Numbered from the stretch's first letter, positions 9,872 through 18,754 are shown. The stretch: DNA of 64,000 bases from Microbulbifer guangxiensis (GCF_021729075.1 NZ_JAJSAQ010000007.1:62001-126000), one strand, 5' to 3'. The notes: a model not told the origin generated them from the letters alone. Translations and numbers: made by a program.

Positions 9872-10344
9872 TTCCGCGGCGCATAACGATCCAGTGCGCA
9901 GGTTTGATTACCTGGGCACTCGTTCCCTGGGTGAGGTTGCAATTAGCCAGTGAAAGACCCTGTTCATGTCGTTATTTTATTTTTCTGCGTGTGATGCTTT
10001 TTCATCGAATTAATAAAATAGCAATGCGGCGCTGAACTACTCACCAAGCCAATGAATTTAGCGAAAAAAACGCTGTAAACGCCTTTATTAACTGCTTTCC
10101 CACACAAAAAACCTCTAGGCGATAAACTCAAGATTGATCGGTTTTTGCTCAGTGCGTTGCAGGGTTTGCGGCTGTCAGAGATACAAACGACCAGACAAAA
10201 GAGGTATCCGGTTGGCAGTTTTGTTCTCTTTTCTTTTCTACCTGATGTCACCGTCCTGCAATTTATCCTGTCTGTGATCGATCGGAAGCCACGTTGGCAT
10301 GTTTCACCTCCTAGAGGTTTGTTAGTAACAGGAGAACATTGCTC
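9872..10344. other. AT-rich non-coding region before the pilus operon
   Basis: No convincing gene is seen in these 473 bases. Base composition falls clearly below the GC-rich flanks. An AT-rich inverted repeat (TATTTTATT at 9973-9981 with AATAAAATA at 10012-10020) could end the amidoligase operon. A second, 11-bp perfect inverted repeat spans 10109-10320. No strong sigma-70 promoter could be picked by eye. It reads as a long regulatory leader for the pilus genes. Confidence 0.6.
10109..10320. repeat. 11-bp inverted repeat bounding a ~190-bp leader segment (possible invertible element)
   Basis: AAACCTCTAGG at 10109-10119 and its exact reverse complement CCTAGAGGTTT at 10310-10320 bound 190 bases just upstream of the pilin-like gene; the right copy ends 10 bases before the ribosome binding site. 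Chance occurrence of an 11-bp inverted pair in so short a region is small. The arrangement recalls phase-variable fimbrial promoters such as E. coli fimS, but no recombinase gene is nearby and no promoter inside could be assigned. Confidence 0.45.
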
Positions 10345-10809
10345 ATGAAACATCTAATCGCCCTTGGCGCCGCCGCGCTCCTGACTGCCGGGACTGCGAG
10401 TGCTGCTCCGCCAAGTGTCCAAATCCCACTGGAAGGGGAGCTCTGTAAGAGCTGTACCATTTCTGCATTTCTCAATGGACCCTTTGACAGTCTTGATATG
10501 ACCACCACGAGTATCCAAGGGAGTGAATCACTGACCATCAATTGCAATTACGGTGGATCAGCAACCGTAAAATTTTCCTCACTGAATGGTGGAAAAATGG
10601 TCAGCAATGGTAACGAGGTTCCCTACAAATTTTACGTTATTGGAACAAGCCTGAATGCAGGGGTTTCACTGGCAACAGATCAGACTACAACTTTCCCTGC
10701 AGTATTGAATGCCAATCAAACGCGGACTCTAAAGGTTTCGCTCGATACTCCTGCTGTTGCCGCAGGGGTCTATGGGGACCTGATAACCGCCTCCGTAACG
10801 CCTAATTGA
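10345..10809 (+). CDS. Putative major pilus subunit (spore coat U / archaic chaperone-usher type)
   Basis: A 154-residue secreted protein with a clear signal peptide (residues 1 to about 20, ending ASA before APPS) and a small beta-sandwich body with a Cys pair (CKSC near the N-terminus and INCNY near residue 70), ending in a strand GVYGDLITASVTPN typical of spore coat U/Csu-like pilins that are completed by donor-strand exchange. It is the first gene of a chaperone-usher operon, the position of a major subunit. The ATG at 10345 has AGGAGA at 10330-10335. Base composition is poorer in GC than the surrounding chromosome. Subunit identity is inferred from position and fold features rather than strong sequence recognition. 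Confidence 0.7.
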   Translation: MKHLIALGAAALLTAGTASAAPPSVQIPLEGELCKSCTISAFLNGPFDSLDMTTTSIQGSESLTINCNYGGSATVKFSSLNGGKMVSNGNEVPYKFYVIGTSLNAGVSLATDQTTTFPAVLNANQTRTLKVSLDTPAVAAGVYGDLITASVTPN

Positions 10810-10820
10810 ACCCAGAAAAG

Positions 10821-10844
10821 GGCGCCACGTGTAAACGTGGCGTC
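10821..10844 (+). other. Intercistronic hairpin with GUAA tetraloop
   Basis: CGCCACGT / ACGTGGCG (10823-10830 and 10835-10842) closes on the GNRA-type loop GTAA and extends by two further pairs (one G-U). It starts 11 bases after the subunit stop and lies before the chaperone start. No T run follows, so it more likely stabilises the subunit part of the mRNA or limits read-through than terminates. Confidence 0.55.
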
Positions 10845-10867
10845 CATTATTCCTCAGAGGGATTTTG

Positions 10868-11554
10868 ATGGTCGAAAAAACGCTTCGGGTTTTTATAGGG
10901 ATTTTCTTCCTGACTCTGATTGCTAAAACCGCATCGGCTTTTACGCTTGAGCCGACAGTTACAGTGCTCGAGCTGCCCGCTGATGTCGGTGGTGAAACGC
11001 TGTTATTGAGGAATCCCCGCAATGTGGATCTTCCCGTAATGTTCGAAGTGATGGAGCGGAAGATCAATGAGGACGGCAGCGAAGAAGCGACACCAGCTGA
11101 TGACGAATTTGTGGTTTTCCCGCCGCAAGCCGTGGTTCGTGCGGGCAAGACACAGGCGGTGCGCATCCAGTGGGTAGGTGGTGATCTGTCACAGTCTCGC
11201 TCCTTTACTCTATATGCCAGCGAATTGCCTCTAAGCCTCAATGGAGAACAGAAGTCCGGCGTTACGACTGTGTTCCGCATGGGAGCTTCAATCCATGTGA
11301 CGAGCAAAGGATTTGTTTCGCAGCCAAAGCTCGTTCGCTACCGTCCGGAAAAAGATGGAGTCGTGGTTTCCATTGGTAATGATGGTAATGAGTTTATCTA
11401 TGTCGACATGCTCCGGCTGAAATTCGGTAACGATGAAGTCGGCGGTTTTGAGCTGGCCAACATCGCAGGCCGGACTCTGATAACGCCGGGGGCAGTACGG
11501 ACATTCAAAGTGGGTGGTGTGCAGGGAGCCCCGAAACTTCAACGTGAAGAATAA
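10868..11554 (+). CDS. Pilus periplasmic chaperone (PapD-like), first of two
   Basis: A 228-residue periplasmic chaperone candidate. A signal peptide covers about residues 1-24 (TASA before FTLEP). The N-terminal immunoglobulin-like domain shows the chaperone pattern: alternating hydrophobic strand, FVVFPPQAVVRAGKTQAVRIQWVGG (the FPPxxxxxAGxxQxVR core of PapD/CsuC-type chaperones) and SFTLYASELPL. A shorter second domain follows. It would cap pilus subunits in the periplasm and hand them to the usher. The ATG at 10868 is preferred over the adjoining TTG; AGAGGGA lies at 10856-10862. A second chaperone-like gene follows six bases after the stop. Confidence 0.82.
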   Translation: MVEKTLRVFIGIFFLTLIAKTASAFTLEPTVTVLELPADVGGETLLLRNPRNVDLPVMFEVMERKINEDGSEEATPADDEFVVFPPQAVVRAGKTQAVRIQWVGGDLSQSRSFTLYASELPLSLNGEQKSGVTTVFRMGASIHVTSKGFVSQPKLVRYRPEKDGVVVSIGNDGNEFIYVDMLRLKFGNDEVGGFELANIAGRTLITPGAVRTFKVGGVQGAPKLQREE

Positions 11555-11559
11555 AGAGT

Positions 11560-12249
11560 ATGACAGCGCGGATATGGCTGCTAGGCATTGCTGTTTTCCT
11601 GATCGGGGTCGTCAAGGTCCAGGCACAATCAATCTCCCCGACCCGCCTGGAAATCGACATTGAGCAATCACCGCGAGCAGTACTGACCATTTCCTCGACA
11701 AAGTCTGTGGATGTGGCGTTGGAATTATCCGCTTCGGCATACTTTCCTTTGGTTCAGGAGCAGGCTATTCCCCTGGAGGTTTCACCGCCGCAGCTGCTTT
11801 TACAGGCCGGCGAAACCCGCCAGGTGGTCGTCAGCTGGGTGGGCAGGGAGAAGCTGCCCAAAAGTGTTTCATACTATCTTGCGATCGATGAGCTTGCGCT
11901 GGAAGTTGGGGATGCTTCCGAAAGGGCGGAAATTCGGCTGCTGACTTCATGGCGACTGCCGGTGCACATAGAGGCTGGCGGGCTGCCGGAAGTCGATTTC
12001 ACTCCCCCTGATATTGATGGCAGTGCGTCTCTGGAGTTGACCAATACCGGTGAGAAATATGCCCTGCTCTCGAATTATCAAGTGACTTTCGATAGTGGAG
12101 GAGAACTGCAGGTATTTGATGGGCTGCAGTTCGCTCGATTGATCAACAGGGATGCGATATTGCCGGGACAGACAGTATCTGTTCCTCTGCGGCTGATCGG
12201 AATTGGTGCCGAGGGCTTGCAGGGTGCGCAATTGGTGCGGAAGGAGTAA
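11560..12249 (+). CDS. Pilus periplasmic chaperone (PapD-like), second of two
   Basis: A 229-residue secreted protein with a signal peptide (about 1-22, KVQAQ) and a PapD-type two-domain pattern: ISPTRLEIDI strand, SPPQLLLQAGETRQVVVSWVG (equivalent of the FPPxxxxAGxxQ core) and SYYLAIDEL, then a C-terminal domain with LTNTGEKYALLSNYQV. It is a diverged paralogue of the gene just upstream. Two chaperones in tandem suggest one serves the main subunit and the other the tip or a specialised step (inference). The usher gene begins three bases after its stop, with AAGGAG overlapping the end of this gene. Confidence 0.78.
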   Translation: MTARIWLLGIAVFLIGVVKVQAQSISPTRLEIDIEQSPRAVLTISSTKSVDVALELSASAYFPLVQEQAIPLEVSPPQLLLQAGETRQVVVSWVGREKLPKSVSYYLAIDELALEVGDASERAEIRLLTSWRLPVHIEAGGLPEVDFTPPDIDGSASLELTNTGEKYALLSNYQVTFDSGGELQVFDGLQFARLINRDAILPGQTVSVPLRLIGIGAEGLQGAQLVRKE

Positions 12250-12251
12250 TT

Positions 12252-14720
12252 GTGGTGCGGTTCGTCCCCTTCATTCTCTGGTTGCTAGTTATTGGATCAA
12301 TAGCCTTTCCCCTGGGAGCTCTTGGGGCGATCGAAAGCCCGGATGAGGATGTCGAGTCCAAAATCATCCATGTGAATCTGCCTGCCTCAATAGATGGAGA
12401 GATTGTTGGAAGCCTGAGCGCGGGTGTTACTGGGACATCGCTGTATAGCATCGATAAACAAAGTTGGCTTGAATTCGCCAATGGTCATTTTGACGCGGAT
12501 GTGATCGATAGAATTGCCAACCGTGCGGATGAAGGCGCTATTCCTGTCGGTGCATACATCGAAGAATTCGTGGATATCTTCTTCGATCCGGCAACCCTGG
12601 AGATAAAAATTGAGCTTGCCGATTCCCGCAGGCATACGCGCGAGCTGTCGCTTCGTCGGGAAATTGTTGATTACAACAACCTCAGCAATTATGAATTGCC
12701 GGGCCGCACCGCTTACGTCACTATCAACCTTCAAGAAGAGTATCGTTGGGATGACTCTTTAGAGGAGGGTGATCGCCGCGCTACGCTGATCAATGTGGAT
12801 GGGGCGGTTCAGCTATGGGGAAATCCCAGGCTTCTGCTTGAGGGTAGTGCCTATCAGGATTCCGTCCTGGCCGGTGGGAATCGGTGGCAACGCGGCGAAG
12901 TGCGGTTGTTACACGACGATATTGAGCGGGCAGTGAGGTATTCAGTAGGTGACGTTTTCTATCGAGGCACAGAGTTTCAGGTTGCCCCGCCCTTGCTGGG
13001 TCTGTCAGTGGAAAGGGCTTATTCCGATATACAACCGCTGAAGAATATTGCTCCCACAGGAAGCCGAAGCTTTACAGTGACACAGCGGTCTACTGTCGAG
13101 ATCTATCTTAATGGTTTGTACCAGAATACGTTGCGCCTCGATCCTGGTCGATATGACCTGAGTGATTTTGCAATCAATGCGGGCGTCAATGAAGTGGCGT
13201 TATTGATTACCGATGGCGCAGGCAATCAGAGAAGGGTTGAGTTCTCGTTGTTCTCAGATCCAACCCTGCTCAAGAAGGGGGTTAGCGAATTTTCATTAAA
13301 CGCAGGCTATCAGCGCACCCTTGAGGGTAATCCAGGCATAGAATATGACTATGATGCGCCTGCATTTTCCGGTTTCTACCGCCTTGGTGTGACGGATTAT
13401 CTGACTCTGGGGGGAAGCTACCAGGCGACGGAGTTCCAGCAAATTGCAGGCGGAGAGTTATCTCTCAGCACGCCAGCGGGCATTCTGGCGGCTGATCTTA
13501 GTTCCAGTGAACTTGAGGGGTTGGGGCGGGGCATGGCGGCTTCGTTGCGCTGGTCTTATGATTTCTTGCTCGGGGGAACCCGACTGCACGAACTAGACGT
13601 TGTTGCTGTTACCCGTGACGACACATACACCTACCTTGGGCAAGAGACGCAAAATGCGCAGTACAAGTCGGAACTTCGTGCCCGATATTCCGCCCCCGGT
13701 CCTTTTGGAACTTACCTCAGCGCCAGTGCGCGCCACGCAGAAACGTTTTTCCCTGAGGCTCCTATAGAGGAGGTCTACAGCTTCGACATAGCCAGAAATT
13801 TTGGGCCCTTCAATATTTCGCTGAGGCTTGAACAGGAAATCTTGGAAGATGATGCTATCCGGGGTTTGGTCAGGATTTCAGCCCCCCTTGGTGATCGCCA
13901 GGTAGCCACTGCACAGTGGGATAGCTTTGATGAAACTGGAGAGCTCGCATTTGGGCGTTTTCAGAATAGTACTGTGGGTGACTTTTCTGGTGGCTTAGCC
14001 CTGCGCTCGGATATAGATACTTATCAAGCCAACATGGATGCCCTGTATCAGGGGAACCGTTTCCAGCTTGGGCTGGATCATCGCTATACAGAATTTACCG
14101 ATATAGAGCAGGAGCCAGCACAAGTATCTACGCTCAGGGTTGGTTCAAGCCTGGCCTATGCCGATGGAAGTCTGGGGGTGGGTCGCCCGATCAATGATTC
14201 GTTCATCATGGTCCGTCGGCACGATACGTTGGATGGCAGTCGAATTTTGGTAGATGAGCGTCAGGGAGGGCACGTGGCTATCGCGGATGGGTTTGGTCCT
14301 GCTGTCGTGCCTACCGTTAACAGCTACGTGCTACGGCGGGTGCGCTGGGAACCGGAGAGTCCGCCGTATGGCTATGACATGGGCGATATCGAAGGCAATA
14401 CTTTTCCTTACTATCGCTCAGGGGTGGCTTACACCGCCGGATCGGAAGCGTCCATCACGGTGGTCGGTGAAGTCCTCGATAGTCGGGGCTCTCCCGTCGG
14501 CATGACAGTCGGTAATATTACCCCAACGGACGGGAGAGAGTTTGCCCCGGTCAAGACATTTACCAACAAGCGCGGCCGTTTTGTGGCCCAGGGGCTGGCG
14601 CCAGGCGAGTATAAAATCGTCTTTCCGGATCGTGAGGGGAGCGGTGTGCACTTCAAGGTCGAGGAGGGTGCAAAAGGAATCCTTGAACTGGGCGTAATCA
14701 GGGAGCAGATATCACTATGA
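12252..14720 (+). CDS. Outer-membrane usher for pilus assembly
   Basis: An 822-residue usher of the FimD/PapC/CsuD superfamily that would form the outer-membrane pore through which chaperone-bound subunits polymerise. A signal peptide (about 1-26) is followed by an N-terminal domain, a barrel of alternating aromatic/polar strands, a plug-like region with GSRSFTVTQRSTVEIYLNG (about residues 272-290) and YDLSDFAINAGVNEVALLITD, and C-terminal carboxypeptidase-regulatory-like beta domains (VVGEVLDSRGSPVGMTVGN and RGRFVAQGLAPGEYKIVFP). Length is typical. The GTG start has AAGGAG at 12241-12246; another GTG lies one codon later. The gene overlaps the next by 4 bases (ATGA). Confidence 0.88.
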   Translation: MVRFVPFILWLLVIGSIAFPLGALGAIESPDEDVESKIIHVNLPASIDGEIVGSLSAGVTGTSLYSIDKQSWLEFANGHFDADVIDRIANRADEGAIPVGAYIEEFVDIFFDPATLEIKIELADSRRHTRELSLRREIVDYNNLSNYELPGRTAYVTINLQEEYRWDDSLEEGDRRATLINVDGAVQLWGNPRLLLEGSAYQDSVLAGGNRWQRGEVRLLHDDIERAVRYSVGDVFYRGTEFQVAPPLLGLSVERAYSDIQPLKNIAPTGSRSFTVTQRSTVEIYLNGLYQNTLRLDPGRYDLSDFAINAGVNEVALLITDGAGNQRRVEFSLFSDPTLLKKGVSEFSLNAGYQRTLEGNPGIEYDYDAPAFSGFYRLGVTDYLTLGGSYQATEFQQIAGGELSLSTPAGILAADLSSSELEGLGRGMAASLRWSYDFLLGGTRLHELDVVAVTRDDTYTYLGQETQNAQYKSELRARYSAPGPFGTYLSASARHAETFFPEAPIEEVYSFDIARNFGPFNISLRLEQEILEDDAIRGLVRISAPLGDRQVATAQWDSFDETGELAFGRFQNSTVGDFSGGLALRSDIDTYQANMDALYQGNRFQLGLDHRYTEFTDIEQEPAQVSTLRVGSSLAYADGSLGVGRPINDSFIMVRRHDTLDGSRILVDERQGGHVAIADGFGPAVVPTVNSYVLRRVRWEPESPPYGYDMGDIEGNTFPYYRSGVAYTAGSEASITVVGEVLDSRGSPVGMTVGNITPTDGREFAPVKTFTNKRGRFVAQGLAPGEYKIVFPDREGSGVHFKVEEGAKGILELGVIREQISL

Positions 14721-15601
14721 GCAGGTTCTCTTTTTGGCTGCTTGGCTGTTTGCTGATACCCCTGGCCACGGTTGTCCACGCCTCGGAAGTTGAAGTTGAA
14801 AGCTGTCGTGTTTCCTCCATTTCGCTCGAAGGTCCCACGGGTCTGGTCTACTACCCATTTGCGAGCCGCGATGAAGTCAGTCCCCTGCGCCTGACGATTG
14901 GTGCGAGCGGCAGGTGCCGCTTTGGAATCGCCCTGCTGCCGGGCTCCGGGGCACAGCTGCAAGGCCCCGGTCAGCCGCTCAAGTTGAGCTTCCATGACCG
15001 GGGTGACCGGTTTATCCCGATGAACGGAAGTGAACAGCGCTGGCTCAATTTTGAGCGAGTCTCAAAGGGCTACATGGTGGATCTCGCTGTCAGATTTCCG
15101 GTTGGACAGGCGCGAAGAGTCGGAGATTATCGCAATGCCTTCGTTTTGCGTGTCTTTTCTAACGGCCAGCTGGTGCGTGATATTGACTTTCAACTGGCTG
15201 CAAGGGTGGCTCCACAGGCAAACCTCCAGTTGGCTGGCAACGCAGAAGGTCAGTTGGGCCGGGGGGCCGGCATGAACTTTGGCGAGCTGGAAACCGGTGA
15301 ATCACTCTCCGCTTTGCTGGCGGTGCGGGCCAACGGAGCTTACAGTCTCGCTGTTGCCTCTGAGAATTATGGACAGTTACAGCATGTCTCTCTCAGGGGA
15401 GAAAACACGAGCATTCCCTATAGTGCCTGGTTGGATGGGCAAAAGCTGTCCCTGCAATCTGGCAAGGACAGTCGAAGCTTTCCTGCGCCAAACAACGGCC
15501 GTGAGTTGCGTAACATCAGTGTGCAAATCGGCGAAACAAAGGGGCGTATTGCGGGGAAGTATCGCGACACCCTGCGGGTCACTGTCACATTACTGGAATG
15601 A
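14717..15601 (+). CDS. Putative pilus tip protein / two-domain subunit
   Basis: A 294-residue secreted protein with a signal peptide (about 1-22, VVHA before SEVEV). It appears to have two beta domains. The first begins VESCRVSSISLEG and has a second Cys in GRCRFGIAL. The C-terminal one (about 180-294) contains MNFGELETGESLSALLAVRANG, SIPYSAWLDGQ and the ending GKYRDTLRVTVTLLE, which matches the closing strand of spore coat U-type subunits. Last position in a chaperone-usher operon and a longer two-domain form suggest a CsuE-like tip adhesin (inference). No obvious terminator follows; the 280 bases up to ppc contain a small palindrome GTTTCA-CC-TGAAAC at 15803-15816. Confidence 0.65.
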   Translation: MSRFSFWLLGCLLIPLATVVHASEVEVESCRVSSISLEGPTGLVYYPFASRDEVSPLRLTIGASGRCRFGIALLPGSGAQLQGPGQPLKLSFHDRGDRFIPMNGSEQRWLNFERVSKGYMVDLAVRFPVGQARRVGDYRNAFVLRVFSNGQLVRDIDFQLAARVAPQANLQLAGNAEGQLGRGAGMNFGELETGESLSALLAVRANGAYSLAVASENYGQLQHVSLRGENTSIPYSAWLDGQKLSLQSGKDSRSFPAPNNGRELRNISVQIGETKGRIAGKYRDTLRVTVTLLE

Positions 15602-15884
15602 TCCAGTAAGAAATCAATCCATATCCTCTCACGCTTACATTGTCATTTGTTTCGCGTGGTCTGTATTGCTCAAACCGCTATTTCTCTGAATGGTGGTCTG
15701 GGGCGGTGGGTATTGCAAAAAGTACCGTTTCATCGCGTCCGTATCCCCATGGTTATTCCGGAAAATCTCTGCTTCTGAACAGGCTCCCATGAGGAAGTGA
15801 TGGTTTCACCTGAAACGCTCACTGGGTCTTCGCTAGAAAAAATGGGATGATGTGTGCACTCAGAATTTCACGGAGGGAGAGCGT

Positions 15885-18548
15885 GTGAGTGCCGATCAAA
15901 ATGCCCCGTTACGTGAGGATGTCCGGCTGCTGGGGGAGGAGCTTGGACAGGTGCTGAAACAGCAGGCCGGGGAGCCTCTGTTCGATACGGTGGAAACCAT
16001 CCGCCAGGCGGCCGTCGAGAGCCGGGGACAGGGGGAAATGCAGGTAGGGCGCCTGCGCGAACTGCTGGATCCGCTCGACGACGACACGCTGCTGGAAGTG
16101 GCCCGCGCTTTCAGCCAGTTTCTCAACCTGGCCAATATCGCCGAGCAGCGCCACCGTGAGCGCCTGCATCGTCACCATCAGCGTTTTCCCGGCGATCCCG
16201 ACACCGACCGCGGCCTGCGTCAGGTGCTGGCAGAACTGAAAAGTGTCGGCATTCCACCAGACACCATTCGCTCGGTCCTACAGGACCTGTCCGTAGAGCT
16301 GGTCCTCACGGCCCATCCCACGGAAGTCACCCGCCGCACCCTGATACGCAAGTACGACCAGATCGCCGATCTCCTCACGGATATCGACCGCCCCGATCTC
16401 AATGACGAGGAAGTGCAGGAGCTGCGCCGGCACCTGCGGGAGCAGATTTTGTCTGCCTGGAGCACCGATGAAATCCGCCGTGAGCGGCCGACACCGGTGG
16501 ATGAGGCCAAGTGGGGTTTCGCCACCATCGAGCAGTCCCTGTGGCGAGCAGTGCCGCAGGGCATGCGCGATATCGAAAATGAGCTGGCGCTTGCCGGTCT
16601 CGAGCCGCTGCCGGCGGACTGGGTGCCCACCCGTTTTGCTTCCTGGATGGGTGGCGATCGCGACGGCAACCCGAATGTCACCGCCGCCGTCACGCGGGAA
16701 GTACTGACCCTCGCCCGCTGGATGGCAGCGGATCTCTACCTGCGCGATGTGGAAAACCTGCTCGCCGATCTCTCCATGCACCGGGCCAGCGATGAGCTGC
16801 TGGCGCGGACCGGCCCCAGCCATGAACCCTACCGGCTGCTGCTGCGACAGGTGCGGGATCGGCTGCGGACCACCCGCGCCCAGATGGAAGCGCGGGTACA
16901 TCGTGAGCCGGAACCGGAAGGTGAGAGCTACACCAGGAGTAATCAGCTCGCTACTGAGTTGCACATGATCGATCGTTCGCTGCGTGCGGTGGGCCTCGCT
17001 GCCATCGCCGACGGGCAGCTGAAGGACACCCTGCGCCGGCTCAATTGCTTTGGGATCACGCTGTTGCGGCTCGACATCCGCCAGGAATCCACGCGCCATG
17101 CGTCAGCGCTGGATGCTATTTCCCGTTACCTGGGACTGGGCAGTTACGCCGAATGGGACGAAGCGCAAAAGCAGCAGTTTTTACTCACCGAACTGGAGGG
17201 CCGCAGGCCGCTGGTGGATGAGGCATTTTACCGCAGCGACTTCTGTGACGAAGAGGTCCGGGAAGTGCTGGCGACCTGCGCAGTGATTGCCGAGCAGGGG
17301 CCCGAGGGGCTCGGAGCCTACGTGATCTCCATGGCCAGGGCCTCCTCCGACGTGCTGGCGGTGATGCTGCTGCAGAAGATCGCGGGTGTGCGCGAGCCGA
17401 TGCGGGTGGTGCCGCTGTTCGAAACCCTCGATGACCTGGACAACGCCGCCGACACCATGGGCGCGCTGCTGCAGATTCCGCTGTACCGCGAGCGGGTGTC
17501 CAGCGGGCAGGAAGTGATGATCGGCTACTCCGATTCGGCCAAGGATGCCGGCTTTCTGGGGGCCGCCTGGGCACAGTTTCGTGCCCAGGAGCGGCTCACC
17601 GCCATATTCCGCGAGCACGGTATTCCGCTGACCCTGTTTCATGGCCGTGGCGGTTCCATCTCCCGGGGTGGTTCCCCCACCCGCATGGCCCTGCTGTCGC
17701 AACCACCGGGCTCGGTGGCCGGACGTATCCGGGTCACCGAACAGGGGGAGATGATCCGCTTCAAATACGGGCGGCCGTCGGTGGCGGCGTACAACCTGGA
17801 GCAATACGTCGCGGCAACTCTTGAGGCGACGCTGATGCCGCCGGCGGAACCGCGCCCGGAATGGCGTGCGGAAATGGACCGGCTGACAGAGGTGTCGGTG
17901 GCGGGGTATCGGGAAGTGGTGCGCGATGACCCGGCGCTGGTGGCCTATCTGCGCACCGTGACGCCCGAGACCGAGCTGAGTCGCCTGGCCCTGGGCAGCC
18001 GCCCGGCGCGGCGCAAGCCCGGCGGCGGAGTGGAGACCCTGCGCGCCATTCCCTGGGTGTTTGCCTGGACGCAGATCCGCCTGATGTTGCCGGCGTGGCT
18101 GGGCACCGGTGCGGCGCTGGAAAAGGCGCTGGCAAGTTCTGCCGATACCGGTGCCCTGCGTGCGATGAATGCGCAGTGGCCATTCTTCCAGGGCGTGGTT
18201 GATATGCTGGAGATGGTGCTGGCCAAGGCCGATACCCGGGTCGCGTCCTGGTACGAGGAGCGGCTGACGAGTGATGCAGAACTGGTGCGTCTCGGCCAGG
18301 CCCTGCGCGAGCGCCTCGCCAATACCGTCGATGCTCTGCAGCAACTGACCGGCCGTGAGAGCCTGCTGGACAACAATCCGGTGATGCGCTGGTCGATCCG
18401 CGTGCGTGATCCCTACACGGACCCGCTGCACTTGCTGCAGGCGGAGTTGATGGCGCGCCTGCGCGAACGGGGCTCTGACGAAACACTGGAAAGCGCATTG
18501 ATGGTGACCATCGCCGGTATCGCTGCGGGGATGCGCAATACCGGCTGA
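15885..18548 (+). CDS. ppc: Phosphoenolpyruvate carboxylase
   Basis: Ppc carboxylates phosphoenolpyruvate to oxaloacetate, replenishing the TCA cycle. The 887-residue protein has the catalytic histidine in VLTAHPTEVTRRT (about residue 140), the GYSDSAKDAGFL segment, the glycine-rich FHGRGGSISRGGSP loop and the conserved C-terminal MRNTG. The GTG at 15885 is chosen because GGAGGGA lies at 15872-15878, six bases away; the frame stays open 11 codons more upstream without a better signal. It stands alone, followed by a shared terminator and two minus-strand tRNA genes. Confidence 0.96.
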   Translation: MSADQNAPLREDVRLLGEELGQVLKQQAGEPLFDTVETIRQAAVESRGQGEMQVGRLRELLDPLDDDTLLEVARAFSQFLNLANIAEQRHRERLHRHHQRFPGDPDTDRGLRQVLAELKSVGIPPDTIRSVLQDLSVELVLTAHPTEVTRRTLIRKYDQIADLLTDIDRPDLNDEEVQELRRHLREQILSAWSTDEIRRERPTPVDEAKWGFATIEQSLWRAVPQGMRDIENELALAGLEPLPADWVPTRFASWMGGDRDGNPNVTAAVTREVLTLARWMAADLYLRDVENLLADLSMHRASDELLARTGPSHEPYRLLLRQVRDRLRTTRAQMEARVHREPEPEGESYTRSNQLATELHMIDRSLRAVGLAAIADGQLKDTLRRLNCFGITLLRLDIRQESTRHASALDAISRYLGLGSYAEWDEAQKQQFLLTELEGRRPLVDEAFYRSDFCDEEVREVLATCAVIAEQGPEGLGAYVISMARASSDVLAVMLLQKIAGVREPMRVVPLFETLDDLDNAADTMGALLQIPLYRERVSSGQEVMIGYSDSAKDAGFLGAAWAQFRAQERLTAIFREHGIPLTLFHGRGGSISRGGSPTRMALLSQPPGSVAGRIRVTEQGEMIRFKYGRPSVAAYNLEQYVAATLEATLMPPAEPRPEWRAEMDRLTEVSVAGYREVVRDDPALVAYLRTVTPETELSRLALGSRPARRKPGGGVETLRAIPWVFAWTQIRLMLPAWLGTGAALEKALASSADTGALRAMNAQWPFFQGVVDMLEMVLAKADTRVASWYEERLTSDAELVRLGQALRERLANTVDALQQLTGRESLLDNNPVMRWSIRVRDPYTDPLHLLQAELMARLRERGSDETLESALMVTIAGIAAGMRNTG

Positions 18549-18570
18549 CACCATGGCGGGCGCGCAAACG

Positions 18571-18602
18571 AAAAAGGCCGACTCTAGCGAGTCGGCCTTT
18601 TT
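18571..18602. terminator. Bidirectional terminator between ppc and tRNA-Leu
   Basis: A perfect 14-bp inverted repeat, AAAAAGGCCGACTC / GAGTCGGCCTTTTT with a 4-base loop, gives a strong terminator on both strands: for ppc on the plus strand and for the first tRNA-Leu on the minus strand. Confidence 0.93.
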
Positions 18603-18608
18603 GGGAAT

Positions 18609-18695
18609 TGGTGCCCAGGAGAAGACTTGAACTTCCACGACCTTGCGGTCACTAGCACCTGAAGCTAGCGCGTCTACCAATTCCGCCACCTGGGC
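18609..18695 (-). tRNA. tRNA-Leu (anticodon CAG), copy 1
   Basis: Read on the minus strand this is an 87-base type II tRNA: acceptor GCCCAGG pairs with CCTGGGC, the anticodon stem CTAGC / GCTAG closes a TTCAGGT loop giving anticodon CAG, a long variable arm follows, and the T-arm contains GTTCAAGTC. The 3' CCA is encoded. It resembles the E. coli leuQ-type tRNA. It reads CUG codons, the main leucine codon in this GC-rich genome. The nearly identical copy 267 bases away indicates tandem duplication. Confidence 0.97.
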
Positions 18696-18726
18696 AATTC
18701 AGCGCTGTGTGCGGCTGAGGACGCGC

Positions 18727-18754
18727 ACTATAGAGATTTTCCCGAGCGTGTCAA
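18727..18754 (-). promoter_or_regulatory. Sigma-70 promoter of tRNA-Leu copy 1
   Basis: On the minus strand TTGACA (18749-18754) is followed after 16 bases by TATAGT (18727-18732), then a GC-rich GCGCGTCC discriminator. Such discriminators are typical of stringently controlled stable-RNA promoters. Confidence 0.8.

Noticed and set aside
17181..18689. Long minus-strand open frame (502 codons) opposite ppc and through the first tRNA
   Set aside because: It lies antisense to a clear ppc gene and runs through a terminator and a tRNA. The product has GC-rich shadow composition with no domain.
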